DNA of 58,245 nt from Pseudomonadota bacterium. GTDB lineage: Bacteria; Pseudomonadota; Alphaproteobacteria; Sphingomonadales; Sphingomonadaceae. Under the pieces are notes generated by a model. The model was not told where the DNA came from. It did no database searches and saw only the letters and a program-made list of their open reading frames with translations. Shown here piece after piece: positions 27,101-35,912 of this stretch (positions within the stretch are counted from its first letter, which is position 1; every line of letters begins with the position of its first letter). The stretch is taken from positions 1 to 58,245 of the forward strand of contig JAFECL010000052.1 of NCBI GenBank assembly GCA_018242165.1, read 5' to 3'. Both the position numbers and the translations under genes were made by a program.

Positions 27101-29499
27101 GCACCAACCGCCACCCCGTTCACCACAGCGGTAAAAGTGCAGTTGTTGAAGGTCGCGCCGGCCAGATTCGCCCCGCTAAGGTCGCAGGCGCCGAAGTTCA
27201 CGTTGTTGAAGGTCTGGCCGGCAAGGCTGCAGCCGGGGCCGACCAGCACGGCACGGTTGGCAAGGAAGCTTTGCGACGGGCTGAGGTCGACCAGCGTCCA
27301 GCCATCGGGCACCGTCGCGCCTTGCGCCTGCACGCCGAATGCCTGCACACCCTTCAGCACGGCATCGGGCAGGTTCATCGACGGAACCACGCCGGACAAT
27401 GCACCGCCCTTGAAATTGGACCCGATGATGCAGCCGTAATTGAGGTTGAGGCCGGTCAGATTGTAACCGCCAAGCTCCATGCCTGAAATGCTGCCGTACG
27501 ATTGCACCACCAGGCCTGAAAGGCTGAGCGAAGAGCTTGCCGGCAGGGCGGCAGGCAGCTTGCGCGCGATAAGGTATTGGCCCGGGCGGAGATCGTTGGG
27601 CCGGGCCGCACCGAGGTTGGGGGTCGCGACGTTGAAGGTGGCCCCGGTGGTTGGGGCGATCAGCTGGCGGGCGAATTGCGCAACGCTTGGCAGCGCGAAG
27701 GGCATCGCCCCGGCCAGCGCGCTGAGCGACAGGGTGGCCTGGGCGGCGTTGCGCCAGTTCAACCGCACGGCGGGGACGCCGAATGGAGATGTGCTGGGTA
27801 CGCGCGGGTTGAGCGAAAAGTCTGCCGGGCCGGCGGTGGCGAACCCGCAATGCATCGATTCCGGTCGCTGGCTGATCGTGATGCTGCCGATCTCGCCATC
27901 GAACAGATAGAGCTGGACGTTGGGCTGGATCTGCGCGCTCCGCAGGAGATTGAGCGGCGGCCCGCCAGCCGCCCCGTAGGCCCCGGTTCCGCAGGCGGAG
28001 ACAACCATGTCCGGCCAGCCGCTGACCAGCGACGAGCGCATCACGAAGCCGGTGACCAATTTATGCGGATAGGTGGCCGGCGACTGGAGGTGGTTGCCGT
28101 CGTCGATCACATCAGTGGTGGTCACCCGGCCAATGCTGAAAGCGCCATCCAGCAGCGATTGCATCCATGCCGGATCGCAGCGGAACACCCGCAGCGATTC
28201 CGGCGGCAGCATGGCCGCATCGGGGATGAGGTAGCGGTACGGCACGCCTTCGAGCAAGGCGAGCCGCCCGAACCAGGCGCTGACGTCGGCGGGCACCGGA
28301 ACCGGCGCGGCCCCGCCGGCGGCGGTCAATTCGGCCCCGGTCGGTTCGAACGGCAAGTGCACCAGCCGCGTTTCCTCGGCCAGGATCGACTGCTTGTGGG
28401 CGCGCTTCCAGTTGTACAGGCTGTTCGAGATAGCCTGGTTCTGCAGCATCAGCATGCGCCCCAGCTGCCACGCGGCGGCATAGGAAACATCGAACATGCC
28501 AAGCGTGGAATCGAACAGCAGCAATTCGTCGGCAACGTGGACGGGCAAGGTCAGTTCAAGGGTTCCGCCGCCGGGCGCCAGCGGCCCGTGAAAGCGGGCA
28601 TAGGTCTGCCCGCCGCCGCGCAATTGCTGCGGCAAGGCCAGGTGCCCGGTCGAGAGGAAGGCCTCTGCGGTGGAATCGGAGACCGGAGGCATGCGCAAGC
28701 TCGACGGCGAGCGATCGAGGCTGCTCAGCCGGCTGGTGAAATTGCCGCTGCCCCGCTCGCTCGACCACGACCATTGCGCCAGCGAGATCAGGCGGATGCT
28801 GTCGGTATCGCCCGCTGCCCCGAATTGAAAACCACCAGAGAAATAGCGCCCGGCGAGCGAGACCAGATGCGCCACATAGCGCTGGTCATCGCGCGGCACC
28901 CGGCTGGCCAGAACCACCGCCTGCGCCGCCGCTGATGCCGTGGCCGGCTGGCGGACGTGGGCAGTAAACGGCAGATCGGCGACTGTCGGCAGCTGGGCCG
29001 CCAGCAGCGATTTCTGGACATCAAGCACGCTGACCTGGGCGTTCGCGTCCTCGTCCAGTTCGATCGGCATGGCTGGCCAAACGATTGCCCCGGTTCCGGC
29101 CACGGCCAGCGAACCGATTGTCACCGTGCTGGCCGCGAAGGCCTCCCCTTCGGCGAAAACCAGCAAGGCTAGCCACGGATTGTCGCCGGCGAACCCTGGC
29201 GACCGTTCCCAGGGCAGGGTCGCCCGCGACAGGATCACGCTGGGCAACGCGGTCGAAAAGTCGCCATGTCCGTCGCGCGGAGGAAAGACGCCGGCAATAT
29301 CCCCCGACGCCAGCACCGTACGCGGCCCGCCAACCTGGAACGAAGTTTCGGTCGGGGCGGCCGGGGTGATCAGATCGAGGGGGGTGGTGTTTGTCCCGCG
29401 GGTCAAAACCCCCTTCAGCGTCTGTTGGGTCTTGATGCTGTAGCTGCCCGAAGCCAGTGCCGGCTTGCTGTAGCTGAGCAGGGTGATCGGGTCGGTCAT
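24106..29499 (-). CDS. Giant pentapeptide-repeat protein (1797 aa), last gene of a four-gene operon
   Basis: Residues 1 to about 665 are a non-repeat region beginning MTDPITLLSYSKPAL, with conserved-looking phrases (VFPPRDGHGDFSTALPSVIL, LPWERSPG) and no known domain to me. From about 675 to the end the chain is pentapeptide repeats (A[D/N]LxG type, for example FTGANLSGASFNG and LDLSGLDLSGA), predicted to fold as a right-handed quadrilateral beta-helix. About 13 linkers of the form LPxGW-x4-G-x-LVGPGADL interrupt the helix at roughly regular intervals. ATG 29499 overlaps the stop of the upstream gene (29496-29499). There is no signal peptide and no membrane helix. Pentapeptide proteins can mimic DNA or act as scaffolds; nothing here assigns a role. 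Repeated DNA inside is coding, not CRISPR. Confidence 0.88.
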   Translation of the reverse strand: MTDPITLLSYSKPALASGSYSIKTQQTLKGVLTRGTNTTPLDLITPAAPTETSFQVGGPRTVLASGDIAGVFPPRDGHGDFSTALPSVILSRATLPWERSPGFAGDNPWLALLVFAEGEAFAASTVTIGSLAVAGTGAIVWPAMPIELDEDANAQVSVLDVQKSLLAAQLPTVADLPFTAHVRQPATASAAAQAVVLASRVPRDDQRYVAHLVSLAGRYFSGGFQFGAAGDTDSIRLISLAQWSWSSERGSGNFTSRLSSLDRSPSSLRMPPVSDSTAEAFLSTGHLALPQQLRGGGQTYARFHGPLAPGGGTLELTLPVHVADELLLFDSTLGMFDVSYAAAWQLGRMLMLQNQAISNSLYNWKRAHKQSILAEETRLVHLPFEPTGAELTAAGGAAPVPVPADVSAWFGRLALLEGVPYRYLIPDAAMLPPESLRVFRCDPAWMQSLLDGAFSIGRVTTTDVIDDGNHLQSPATYPHKLVTGFVMRSSLVSGWPDMVVSACGTGAYGAAGGPPLNLLRSAQIQPNVQLYLFDGEIGSITISQRPESMHCGFATAGPADFSLNPRVPSTSPFGVPAVRLNWRNAAQATLSLSALAGAMPFALPSVAQFARQLIAPTTGATFNVATPNLGAARPNDLRPGQYLIARKLPAALPASSSLSLSGLVVQSYGSISGMELGGYNLTGLNLNYGCIIGSNFKGGALSGVVPSMNLPDAVLKGVQAFGVQAQGATVPDGWTLVDLSPSQSFLANRAVLVGPGCSLAGQTFNNVNFGACDLSGANLAGATFNNCTFTAVVNGVAVGANMSRANVAGTNFFYCDMTGVRMVDHVGTPNLSSNNCMLYGDLLVGPSADLRNANLARLDMSSQSWWLIQPSLANADLRGALLTDSNLSHVMLAGAQLQGAKLTRANLDAAYLTTAQLSGVRSGGVTGTPSLPPGWLLVNGWLVGDGVDLAGADLRNQSLAGCNLGNADLSGALLDGVSSGRVTGTPTLPAGWKLVYGYLVGPRANLTGANFLYGDFTGANLAGADLTGTNVQNVILGNVRSGNITGNPQLSAPWVFRNGFILGPTSDLTNCNLEGTDLSGLDLSQATLTGARFCVAAGAAPPNVRLPDGWAIIQGWLVGPGADLTGATFENCTIAAASLRGVNLTDATLHNVTFSAAIDLTGATLQGIKSGGLSFPAGPPVLPTGWILNSGTLLGPGCRVFPGYYFNMSICNLADIDLSGSDLSGMSIINPWIRYSLSNINFRGANLSGVLFPALTTSLCDFTGANLSGASFNGPVTLCDFTGADFTGIQPCWSNWTDCILPTGWTIRSAAGTNPNYNMPIGPTVNFNMSPSPYSFPVYFCAEGLDLSGLDLSGAFVDGISLQWCNFTGARMQNLVGTPVLSPGAVFYNQCIIAPGADLRGADLSGAVLDRLDLTGADFSGANLTGASFNNSNLTNVRFVGADLTNAVMHNTGLCNTDFSGARLYGIDTQLPPDNYYYQWAGGVGWPAKLNDAILPAPWKILRLHFVGPGAKVTGMNPMWDDFVGTDLTGARLSQIYFGPPLGPVTVPANAQGLRGVPMDWISIQGIAPANIPLPDGWTILGDPGVLVGPTVNLDGIWLANCDLGSVDLSGARLAGVRTGNISGTPKLPPRCAIIGGYLCAPGVTFMKGYQAWFMGWQFQPVENVDLTGADFNGLTSGCAAFNNVDLTRVNMAGCNFSGATFANITSSGITQGTSDLPAGWRLVNGALLGPTAIVSGVSFDAVSLANLDLSGSKFTDCSFAGATFSGANLSNVTFTRCGVQAGALAGANISNIVIVP

Positions 29500-32400
29500 G
29501 CGTAGCTTCCCAACTCGGGTGCCTTGAGGAAACTGGCTGCGATGGTGTTGGTATCGCCGATGGCGAACTGCGGGGTGATGCCCAGCCCCCGCAGCAGCTC
29601 CGCGCGCGCAGCAGCGACGGATGGCTGCATCAGCCTGCTGGCGATAAAGGTGCGGGGCGTGGCCCCGGTCGGCAGGTATGCGCTCGGCATCGGAGTGAAG
29701 GTCTGCCCGGCCTGCCAGGCAAAGGCCTGATTGACCACGCCCGCCGTGGCGCTCAGGTCGGCTTCGGTGACGGTGCAGCTGGCCCCGGTGGCCGCAGCCG
29801 CAGCAGGTTTGATCGAAACCCCGGCCAGCATGGGGTAAAGCGCCTGATCGCCCAATCCGCTGGCCCCCGGCGCGCCCCACAAAGCGGCGGGCATGGCCTT
29901 GACCGTGGGGGTGAAGGTGAACTGGGCGTTGACCTGCGTGCCGCCGTAAAAGACTTCGATGGACAGCGCGCTCTCGCCCACCGAAGGAACGGCAATCCAG
30001 TCGACCAGCCCCGGGATGGGCCGGTCGAAGTAGCCCATTGGCGCAATCCCGATGTCGGTACGGGTACCTGCCGGGATTGCCACGCTGGCCCCGGTGGCGG
30101 TGATTGTCTTGAGCGGAATTGCGGAGTTGTAGGCGATCTGCAGTTGCGCCGGGTTGATCAGGCCCAGCGATGCGCCGGCGCCCGGCTGCACCAGTCCCCC
30201 GGTTACGGTCACACCGGTCTGGGCGCTGGGCGGAGGCAGGAAGGCCGCGCAGAACCCTGGCCAATCAAGATAGGGCGGGCTGGCCGGATCCTGGCCAAAG
30301 CTGATGGTGAACTTGATGACCTTGACCCGGACCACCGCACGGCCGGAAAATTCCGGTCCCCACATCGACAGGTCGGCGCCCGCATCGATGTCGATCGTAT
30401 GCCGGCCGAACATGTGGATGACGACCGAGGCGCCGACATCGATCGACATGCTGGCTTCGTAGTGGAACGGCTTCCAGGCGACCAGAAAGTCGGCCCGGGT
30501 CCGGAACCAGGCGCGCACATCGCCATCGCGCCACTGCGCTTCCAGCGTCCCCCCGGCCATGACCTGCGCCGGGGTGAGCGCGAAATAGCACTCGCCCTTC
30601 ACGTTCAACTGGCGGGTGACCTGCCAGTTGAACCCCAGCCGTGGCACCGCGGGATAGTGCCGCGGTTTCATATAGGCGGGATTGTAGCCGCCCATCGTCA
30701 GCACGAAGTCGCCCGCGCTGATCCGGTTGCCGGCGGCATCGGTTACCGATTTGAACCAGCTGTAGAAAGCAAAGCCGCCCGACAGCCGGCAGGCCGGCGC
30801 GAACAGGTAGGACGCCGGGGTCAACTGGCCGTTGATCGCCAGCTCGCCCCGCGCGGGGAGGAGCGAACCGCGCAATTCCATCTCGACATTCACCACTGGC
30901 GGGATTGCCCCGGCCGTGGGCGGGACCTTGGCAACCGACAGCCCGACAACGTCGATCCGGGTTTCCTTGCCCAGCGACAGGGTTACCAGCGCGAACGAAT
31001 CGATCAGCTTGAACGAGTTGAACTTGACCCCGATTCCGAAGAACTTCTCGCCCAGCGCCATCGGGATCGAAGGCCGCAGCTGGCTCAGCACATCGGTCAG
31101 CCGCGGTTGCGGCAAGGCCGGGTTGTTGGCCTTGGTCACCGCCAGCTGGACCAGCGGATAGGTTGCGATCCCGCCGATTCCGGGCAGTACCAGCTTGCGA
31201 TTGAAGCCGAAGGTCCCGGCCAGGCCGGTCACCGTGAAGCAGGGTGGCCCGCCAAGCACCTTGTCGACCAGGGCAAAGCCAAACAGCGAAGCCTCGCCGG
31301 CCACGGTCGAATAGGAGGCAATCGCCCGCAGCGTCAGCTCGCCCGACTTGAGCACCGCGAAGCCATCGTAGCTGTCGGGCGTGGCGGGCGCCGTCGCCGT
31401 GGCCGCGGTCCCGGGCGTGCGCAGCAGCGCGCCACCGATCTCGACGGTGGGCGACTTGTAGTCGAGCCCGATCCCCAGGAGGTTGAAGCTCGGCCGCGAC
31501 CGGTCGAGCGGAATCGAAACCGACAGCCCTTCGAGCGCCAGGGTCATGCCGCCCGAAGTCATCGCCGCACCCAGCCACAGCGAGACGGTATTGGAGGCCA
31601 GCCCGATGCCGACCCGGTTGATCACCACCGGCCCGAGGGTCTTCTGGATGTCGAACCAGGCAAGGTTCGGCTGGTTGGTCGCCCTGACGGTGGTCACGCC
31701 CGAACGGGCCGGGGCGGCCGGCGGCGGGGTGGGTCCGCCGGTTCCGGCACCCGACGCGGTGGCGGGCGCGGCTGCCGCAGTCATGTTGAGCGCCAGCGGA
31801 ACCGACAGGGCCCGGTTGCCCACGAACAGGTTGGTGAAGACCTGAAGATTGGCGGGCAGTTCGGCATCGGTCTCGAAGGCGCCGGCGCCGGGCGGCAGCG
31901 CGCGGTTGATTGCCTTCAGCTCGTTGACGGTGAACGGCTTGGTGGCGATGACCGGCTGAAACTGCAGGCGCATGCCCGATCCGGCCGGCAGGCGGGTGCC
32001 GACTACCGGCAGGTCGGCAAGGTTGAATGCCCCTTCGAAGGTGGTGGTCAGCAGGATCTTGGTGACCAGCGCGCCGCCGGCTGCCGGAACCCCCCGATAG
32101 ACCACCAGCATGGCATCGGTCAGCGAGACATCAAGGCTTTCGGGAACCGTGCTGCTGTCGATCTGAGCCAGCGACTGGACGAATTTCCGCAGCGAAAAGG
32201 GTTCGGTCGCCGCGCCGCCAAACATGCACACCAGCATGGTCGCCGAGGGATCGGAGCCGAAGTAGACGTTGAAGGCGTATTCGCCGATGTAGAGAATGCC
32301 CTTGAAGCTCTTGGCCCACTGGCCGCCGGTCAGGCTGGTGATGTCGAGAACCAGCCGGAGCGAGCCCGCCATGTCCGCTTCGCCGGTCAGCGGGAATGCC

Positions 32401-33884
32401 AGATCGATGGTTATCGTCGCGTTGCGGGTTGCGGTGTGGAACTCCAGCACAAAGGCGTCCACGGTCATCCCGGCCACGGCCGCGGGCAGGCGCACTCCGT
32501 CGAACTGCGCGGCAAGTTGCGCCGCGAGCTGGCCCACCGGCATGCCCGAACTGCTGACTGCGGCACCACGGAATTGCCATCCGCCATTGCAGTAGGAGGC
32601 ATTGATGGCCAGCCGCATCCCGGCGAAGCTGGTCATGGCCGACAGCGTCGCGTCGACTATGCCCGCCTGCAGCGAGAAGGCCAGCATCAGGGAATCCATG
32701 GTCAGGGTTCCGTTGCCGAGCGGAACCTGCCACGACGACAGCAGCAGCGTTCCGGCATAGGCGGAACTTGCGGTATCGAGCCTGATATCGAGATCGTTCA
32801 CCGTCGCGGCGGTGATCTGGTCGATCCCCGGCAGCCCCGGCACGAATTGCCGCGCCAGGGTGGCCAGCGCATACTTGTTGCCGGAAACCGGAAGCAGCCG
32901 GATCGTCCGCTTGGGGAATTCGATTTCCGCATCGATCTGCAGGCCACCACAATCGGCCCTGGCACCGAGCTGGATGAAAGCCCCGGAGCCGGCGAGATAG
33001 CCCAGCGAAAGTTCGAACTCGCTTACCGATACCGGCCCGATGGCCAAAGATCGGCTCGCCGTAAGGCGCGCGCGGCTGCCGATCGTCCGGCCGGTATAGC
33101 GATCGTAGCGCCACTCCATGCCGGCAAGTTCGACATTGGCATCGTCCACCGCTGCCGGCAGATCCGGGATGAACGCCGGGGCCAGCGCCTGCAGGGTCGA
33201 GGCCAGGGTTCCTGGGGTAAAGCCCGAGAAGCTCAGGTCGACGAGGGTCTCGCCCGAGATGGCATTGCCGCGCAACCGCGCGGTCGCGGCAACCGAGGCC
33301 GCCGGGCGCGCCGCCCGTGCCCCCGCCGCCGGACTTGCCGCAGCCGCAGCCAGCGTGGCGGTGGCCGTCACGAAGATCCCCGCAGCGAGCGGCTCGCCAT
33401 CTGCGGCCAGGCTGGCCAGGCTGGCGGCAAAGCTGGCGGAAAGATCGGGCGCCAGGGTCGCGCGTTCGGCCGCCGTCACCGCGCCCGAAATGTAGAGGAA
33501 CCGGGTGTTCCCGAAAGCGAGCAACTTGCCGGCGTCGAGCGCGGCGTCGTCGCCCATGCCCGGCCCGCCCCAATTGGCCACCGATCCCGCTATCAGCGCG
33601 CGCACCGTGCCATTCAGGTTGATCAGCACGATATCGAGCGCCATTTGCGGCAGGCCAAAGCTGCCGTTCCAGTTGGCGGCGGCCTTGATCAGGCTGTCGG
33701 TGGCGGCGGTGCGGGTCACTCCGTTGAGCACCTGCGCGCCTCGGGCGAAGGTATCCACCCATGGCTGGAACAGGCCAATGGCGCCCAGCGCCTCGGCGGC
33801 AAGGTCGACGGAAATGCCGGAAAACTGGCGGGTGATCGTTGCCCAGGCGGTGTCGGCCGGCGTGCTGACGGTCGGCGTGGTCAT
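29496..33884 (-). CDS. Large DUF6603-like protein (1462 aa), third gene of the operon
   Basis: A 1462-residue protein without signal peptide. The N-terminal about 690 residues consist of repeated beta-rich domains (LASTLQALAPAFIPDLPAAVDD and similar). A block at about 690-1190 (LGIGLDYKSPTVEIGGALLR; GGYNPAYMKPRHYPAVPRLG; LNVKGECYFALTPAQVMAGG; FLVAWKPFHYEASM) matches my memory of DUF6603, an uncharacterised family in bacteria and fungi. A C-terminal beta domain of about 250 residues follows. ATG 33884 overlaps the upstream stop by 4 bp, and its own stop overlaps the pentapeptide gene, implying coupled translation and fixed stoichiometry. A frame extension to 33950 lies within the upstream gene and is not a credible start. 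Function unknown. Confidence 0.85.
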   Translation of the reverse strand: MTTPTVSTPADTAWATITRQFSGISVDLAAEALGAIGLFQPWVDTFARGAQVLNGVTRTAATDSLIKAAANWNGSFGLPQMALDIVLINLNGTVRALIAGSVANWGGPGMGDDAALDAGKLLAFGNTRFLYISGAVTAAERATLAPDLSASFAASLASLAADGEPLAAGIFVTATATLAAAAASPAAGARAARPAASVAATARLRGNAISGETLVDLSFSGFTPGTLASTLQALAPAFIPDLPAAVDDANVELAGMEWRYDRYTGRTIGSRARLTASRSLAIGPVSVSEFELSLGYLAGSGAFIQLGARADCGGLQIDAEIEFPKRTIRLLPVSGNKYALATLARQFVPGLPGIDQITAATVNDLDIRLDTASSAYAGTLLLSSWQVPLGNGTLTMDSLMLAFSLQAGIVDATLSAMTSFAGMRLAINASYCNGGWQFRGAAVSSSGMPVGQLAAQLAAQFDGVRLPAAVAGMTVDAFVLEFHTATRNATITIDLAFPLTGEADMAGSLRLVLDITSLTGGQWAKSFKGILYIGEYAFNVYFGSDPSATMLVCMFGGAATEPFSLRKFVQSLAQIDSSTVPESLDVSLTDAMLVVYRGVPAAGGALVTKILLTTTFEGAFNLADLPVVGTRLPAGSGMRLQFQPVIATKPFTVNELKAINRALPPGAGAFETDAELPANLQVFTNLFVGNRALSVPLALNMTAAAAPATASGAGTGGPTPPPAAPARSGVTTVRATNQPNLAWFDIQKTLGPVVINRVGIGLASNTVSLWLGAAMTSGGMTLALEGLSVSIPLDRSRPSFNLLGIGLDYKSPTVEIGGALLRTPGTAATATAPATPDSYDGFAVLKSGELTLRAIASYSTVAGEASLFGFALVDKVLGGPPCFTVTGLAGTFGFNRKLVLPGIGGIATYPLVQLAVTKANNPALPQPRLTDVLSQLRPSIPMALGEKFFGIGVKFNSFKLIDSFALVTLSLGKETRIDVVGLSVAKVPPTAGAIPPVVNVEMELRGSLLPARGELAINGQLTPASYLFAPACRLSGGFAFYSWFKSVTDAAGNRISAGDFVLTMGGYNPAYMKPRHYPAVPRLGFNWQVTRQLNVKGECYFALTPAQVMAGGTLEAQWRDGDVRAWFRTRADFLVAWKPFHYEASMSIDVGASVVIHMFGRHTIDIDAGADLSMWGPEFSGRAVVRVKVIKFTISFGQDPASPPYLDWPGFCAAFLPPPSAQTGVTVTGGLVQPGAGASLGLINPAQLQIAYNSAIPLKTITATGASVAIPAGTRTDIGIAPMGYFDRPIPGLVDWIAVPSVGESALSIEVFYGGTQVNAQFTFTPTVKAMPAALWGAPGASGLGDQALYPMLAGVSIKPAAAAATGASCTVTEADLSATAGVVNQAFAWQAGQTFTPMPSAYLPTGATPRTFIASRLMQPSVAAARAELLRGLGITPQFAIGDTNTIAASFLKAPELGSYA

Positions 33885-35836
33885 AGCGCGGAACTCCCCG
33901 GCACGAGGGGCGGGACCCAGGCAACCCGCTTGACGGCCCCGGTTGGCCACAGCATCGCGATTTGCCGAAATGCGGCGGCCAGCGCGACCGGATTGGGCAG
34001 GGTCGCGCCGTCATCAACCTCGAGCCGCAGACCGCGATTGACCAGATTGCCGGGATGCCCGGTCTCGCAGGCGAGGCCAATCGAACGCCGATCCTCGCAA
34101 ACGAGCTGGAAGGTCATCTCGCTCGACAGCGTGCCATAGGACCATGCCTGATAATTCGGCGCCTTGAGGACATTGGTCAGGTCGGCCCGGCCAAGCTTGC
34201 GCATCGCCGTCAGCAGGCTGGCCTTGTCCGCCTTGAGCGCGTCGAGATAGGAGTCGAGCTGGGTGGCAAGGGTATCGGCGCCATTGAGCGACTTCAGATA
34301 GTCCATCGTCGCCTCGATCATCGGATCGCCACCGATCTCTTCGAAAGCCTCGTCGGCGAAGCGGGCAACGGCGCGCTCGGTCATCGATGGCGGGCCGGGC
34401 GGGTCAGCCTCGTTCAGCGGATTGCCCAGCGAAAAGCCGCCGCCGCCCTGCGATGGATTGCGGGTGATAAGGTAAGCGGGCAGCCGGGCGCTGGCGATGG
34501 CCGTCCAGATCTGCGACTTGTACTGTTCGATCGCAAACAGCGCGATCTCCGCCGCGCCCGGCTGGCACGCCTCGAGGCGGCCCAGCAGTTCGATCGCCAG
34601 GCACTGCGGCAGCGGGCTGAACGCCTTGCGCCGGTTGGTGCCATCATCGCCGTTGAAATAGGGCGCCATCGCTGCGGGCTTGCAGATCAGGTCGTCGTAG
34701 GCGCGCACCAGGAAGTTCAGGCACAACAGATAGACCGTGCCCCGGATGAGCTTCATGGTCATGCGCCGGGCGCGCCAGAACCGACCGTTCGCGGCCCGGC
34801 CATCGCTGCCGTACCAGTCGGCATAGGCGTTCAGGATCACGCTGTTGATCAGGTCGGTCAGCGAGGCGACGGCGGCGATCGCGACCGGCGGCCGCCCGTC
34901 GGCGACATAGCTGCATTCGCCCAGCGCGGCCGCGAAGGCGTCGGACAGCTTCATGTAGAAATCGAAAGCGCCAACATCGGGTGACGAACCCGCCGCCTGA
35001 CTGGCGCCCTTGGCCGCGCTCGACGCCGGGTTCAGCATGGTCGCGGTGCGTTCGGTGTAGAACTCGCGCGCCAGATTGAAGAAGCTGGCACTGCCGACGC
35101 TGGCCAGATCGATGTCGAAGGTGGTGCGGCAGGTCGCCGCGCCGCTGCCGAAGGAATCGTTGGCAACCGTCAGGGGCACGCCGATCTGGCGGACGATGCC
35201 GGTGCCGATCTCGCGGTAGGTGACCGGCGCCGCCTTGGGGTAGAAATTGCCCGCCGCCGGCACCGGCGGGTCGGCCACCACCGGATAGAGCGGCGGGGTC
35301 CAGCCATTGCTGGCGGGGGCGAAGGTCGGGGCGCTGGCGCCGCCGACCGGCGGCTTGCGCAGCCGCGCCAGAACCGTCTGGATCTGACCGATGACCGCCG
35401 GAGCGGCGGCAACGCCGACGGGCTGGGTGACAATGCGCACATGTGCCGCTTTCTGCACGTTGCCGCCCACCCGCCCGGCGCGGATCTGGATCGCGTAATT
35501 GGTACCGCTGATCGACGCGACTGCCGCAGAAAGAATCGAGCTTGCATCCAGAATCGGCAATTCGTTGAGCGTCGAAGGGACGATCTTCAGCCCGGTGCAG
35601 GCAAAGTCGAGCGCCACCCGCTGCTGGTCAGCCGGAGCGGCGGCGGCGGTGGGTGCGGCCGGGGCCGCTGCGGGCGCGGGTGCCGCGGTCGATCCGGCGG
35701 CCGGCGCCGGGGCCAGTCCGACCGCCTGGGTGGCCGAGAGAACGGTGCGGCTGCCCTCGGTTGCCGCTGCCGTGGCGCCGGATGCGCTGGCCGCCGCAGG
35801 TGCAGGGGACGGGGTGGTGGTCGTGGTATCGGTCAT
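33881..35836 (-). CDS. Hypothetical protein (651 aa), second gene of the operon
   Basis: The protein opens MTDTTTTTPSPAPAA and residues 8 to about 80 are Ala/Pro/Ser/Thr-rich low complexity, probably a flexible tether. The rest is a mixed alpha/beta body with a strongly helical centre (RFWRARRMTMKLIRGTVYLL, then LNFLVRAYDDLIC) and a C-terminal FQLVCEDRRSIGLACETGHPG motif. I recognise no domain. There is no signal peptide. ATG 35836 is chosen over TTG 35896; neither has a good ribosome-binding site, and 76 bp separate ATG 35836 from the upstream stop. The stop overlaps the DUF6603-like gene by 4 bp, so it belongs to the same unit. Confidence 0.8.
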   Translation of the reverse strand: MTDTTTTTPSPAPAAASASGATAAATEGSRTVLSATQAVGLAPAPAAGSTAAPAPAAAPAAPTAAAAPADQQRVALDFACTGLKIVPSTLNELPILDASSILSAAVASISGTNYAIQIRAGRVGGNVQKAAHVRIVTQPVGVAAAPAVIGQIQTVLARLRKPPVGGASAPTFAPASNGWTPPLYPVVADPPVPAAGNFYPKAAPVTYREIGTGIVRQIGVPLTVANDSFGSGAATCRTTFDIDLASVGSASFFNLAREFYTERTATMLNPASSAAKGASQAAGSSPDVGAFDFYMKLSDAFAAALGECSYVADGRPPVAIAAVASLTDLINSVILNAYADWYGSDGRAANGRFWRARRMTMKLIRGTVYLLCLNFLVRAYDDLICKPAAMAPYFNGDDGTNRRKAFSPLPQCLAIELLGRLEACQPGAAEIALFAIEQYKSQIWTAIASARLPAYLITRNPSQGGGGFSLGNPLNEADPPGPPSMTERAVARFADEAFEEIGGDPMIEATMDYLKSLNGADTLATQLDSYLDALKADKASLLTAMRKLGRADLTNVLKAPNYQAWSYGTLSSEMTFQLVCEDRRSIGLACETGHPGNLVNRGLRLEVDDGATLPNPVALAAAFRQIAMLWPTGAVKRVAWVPPLVPGSSAL

Positions 35837-35912
35837 GGACGATGACTCGGGCTGCGAGGGAGGGGCAAGGGCGCCGTTGCCGGTGCCGTTGCGCAAATGG
35901 GTGCCGGCCCGG

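Noticed and set aside
24106-27500. Repeated 20-bp DNA units resembling a CRISPR or satellite
   Set aside because: The repeats are codons of pentapeptide units (FTGANLSGA and similar), in frame, with no constant spacer length.
29500-30264. N-terminal extension of the pentapeptide protein
   Set aside because: The extension runs within the upstream coding sequence in another frame; the ATG overlapping the upstream stop is the natural start.
30144-34139. 1331-aa plus-strand ORF across the DUF6603-like gene
   Set aside because: Arg/Gly/Gln/His-rich, no ribosome-binding site, antisense to a translationally coupled gene.
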